DNA from: Gammaproteobacteria bacterium
GTDB lineage: Bacteria > Pseudomonadota > Gammaproteobacteria > Steroidobacterales > Steroidobacteraceae
Length of the DNA: 64,000 nucleotides
Assembly: GCA_028293725.1 (NCBI GenBank)
Contig: JAQGOE010000211.1
Coordinates: forward strand, 1-64,000
Reading direction: 5' to 3'
A model generated the notes under the pieces. That model saw only the letters and a program-made list of their open reading frames with translations. It did not search any database and was not told the origin of the DNA. Made by a program: the position numbers and the translations under genes. Position 1 is the first letter of the stretch. Each line of letters starts with the position of its first letter. Positions 63,506 through 64,000 of the stretch are shown here, one piece after another.

Positions 63506-64000
63506 ATGTGCGCTCGGGTCCTCTGGATGCTCATCGTCGCCTGGGTTGCAGCGAGTTCCGCCTGGGCGCTCGATCCGACCAGGCGGCTGTCCCAATATGC
63601 GCACACGAGCTGGCGCAGCAGTGATGGCTACTTCGGTGGGTCCGTCCCCACGTCCATCGCACAAACGCAGGACGGCTTTATCTGGATGGGGACGACCAGC
63701 GGGCTGATCCGGTTTGACGGAGTCCTGTTTACGCGTTGGTCCCCGCCGGACGGACAGCCGCTACCGCTGCCGATTTACAGTCTGCTTGCCGCCAAGGACG
63801 GCAGTCTCTGGATGGGTGCCGAAGGCTATGTCGCTCACTGGGAGAGCGGCCGGCTGACCCGTTATGCCATGGGCTCTTTCAGTGTTTCCGCCATCCTCGA
63901 AACAAACGATGGGACAATTTGGTTCACTCGCGCTGGAGGTGGCAAACCGGGTGGCCTGTGCCGATTGGAGCGGGGCGCGTCACATTGCTACGGGGCATCA
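63506..64000 (+). CDS. Two-component sensor with periplasmic propeller repeats, 3' truncated
   Basis: The gene starts at ATG 63506 and runs off the window; 165 residues are visible. A signal sequence (MLIVAWVAASSAWA) is followed by two-component regulator propeller repeats. These have the form TSIAQTQDGFIWMGTTSGLIRFDG and the next blade LLAAKDGSLWMGAEG, each with the Gly-x-hydrophobic-Trp-x-Gly strand. In full-length members this beta-propeller is followed by a Y_Y_Y domain, a transmembrane helix and a histidine kinase. AAAGAG upstream of the ATG is a plausible ribosome-binding site. It is probably the cognate sensor of the preceding response regulator. Confidence 0.85.
   Translation, partial: MCARVLWMLIVAWVAASSAWALDPTRRLSQYAHTSWRSSDGYFGGSVPTSIAQTQDGFIWMGTTSGLIRFDGVLFTRWSPPDGQPLPLPIYSLLAAKDGSLWMGAEGYVAHWESGRLTRYAMGSFSVSAILETNDGTIWFTRAGGGKPGGLCRLERGASHCYGAS

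Overview
The window is a GC-rich chromosomal segment of a Gram-negative proteobacterium, most likely a gammaproteobacterium of the Steroidobacter/Nevskia type. That placement is inferred from the GroEL sequence, the RND/NodT efflux operon, a large TonB-dependent receptor, a long autotransporter, a SCO protein and many LysR and LuxR-type regulators. I saw no tRNA, rRNA, CRISPR array or insertion sequence. The first gene (groEL) and the last (a propeller-type sensor kinase) are cut by the window edges.

Layout. 1-1.3 kb: end of groEL, then a decayed minus-strand remnant. 1.9-21.9 kb: a long plus-strand cluster that opens with two response regulators and closes with a histidine kinase. Between them lie two multicopper-oxidase-type proteins, a 2780-residue secreted multidomain protein, two small exported proteins, a SCO copper chaperone, a cytochrome c fused to a periplasmic-binding-protein fold, an outer-membrane-like protein and a small binding protein. 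22-31.8 kb: secreted lipase-like lipoprotein, AtuA/DUF4387 fusion, lipoprotein, two paralogous LysR regulators, Tat-exported beta carbonic anhydrase, AMP-dependent ligase. 32-37.7 kb: tripartite RND efflux operon. 38.3-44.3 kb: 2027-residue autotransporter. 44.6-52.7 kb (minus): a six-gene complex I/hydrogenase-4-like operon (hyfBCEFGI order) plus a spermidine-synthase-like gene. 52.7-55.4 kb: two paralogous ribbon-helix-helix genes, a YecA-like gene, a degenerate receiver domain and a broken methyltransferase fragment. 55.3-58.2 kb: LysR / NmrA-like / pirin. 58.3-59.2 kb: Xre/MbcA-type antitoxin and RES toxin. 59.2-64 kb: small lipoprotein, TonB-dependent receptor, NarL-type regulator and a partial propeller sensor kinase.

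The most interesting system is the 1.9-21.9 kb cluster. Across three consecutive genes I count six cupredoxin-like domains, yet copper-ligand motifs survive in only two of them. These are the first domain of the first protein (HxxHxH plus HCH...H...M) and the last domain of the second (HPxHxH plus WHSH). The two sets are complementary, so a complete type 1 plus trinuclear copper site could form only if the two polypeptides assemble. The neighbours (SCO chaperone, c-type cytochrome, porin-like protein, two-component system, giant adhesin-like protein) suggest an envelope or extracellular copper oxidase or electron-transfer assembly of unknown substrate.

The second is the hyf-like operon. Its large subunit has serine where the nickel-binding cysteines should be (RVSGDS for RVCGxC, and a cysteine-free C-terminus), while the small subunit keeps its iron-sulfur cysteines. 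It is therefore an energy-converting-hydrogenase-related (Ehr-type) complex, not a hydrogenase.
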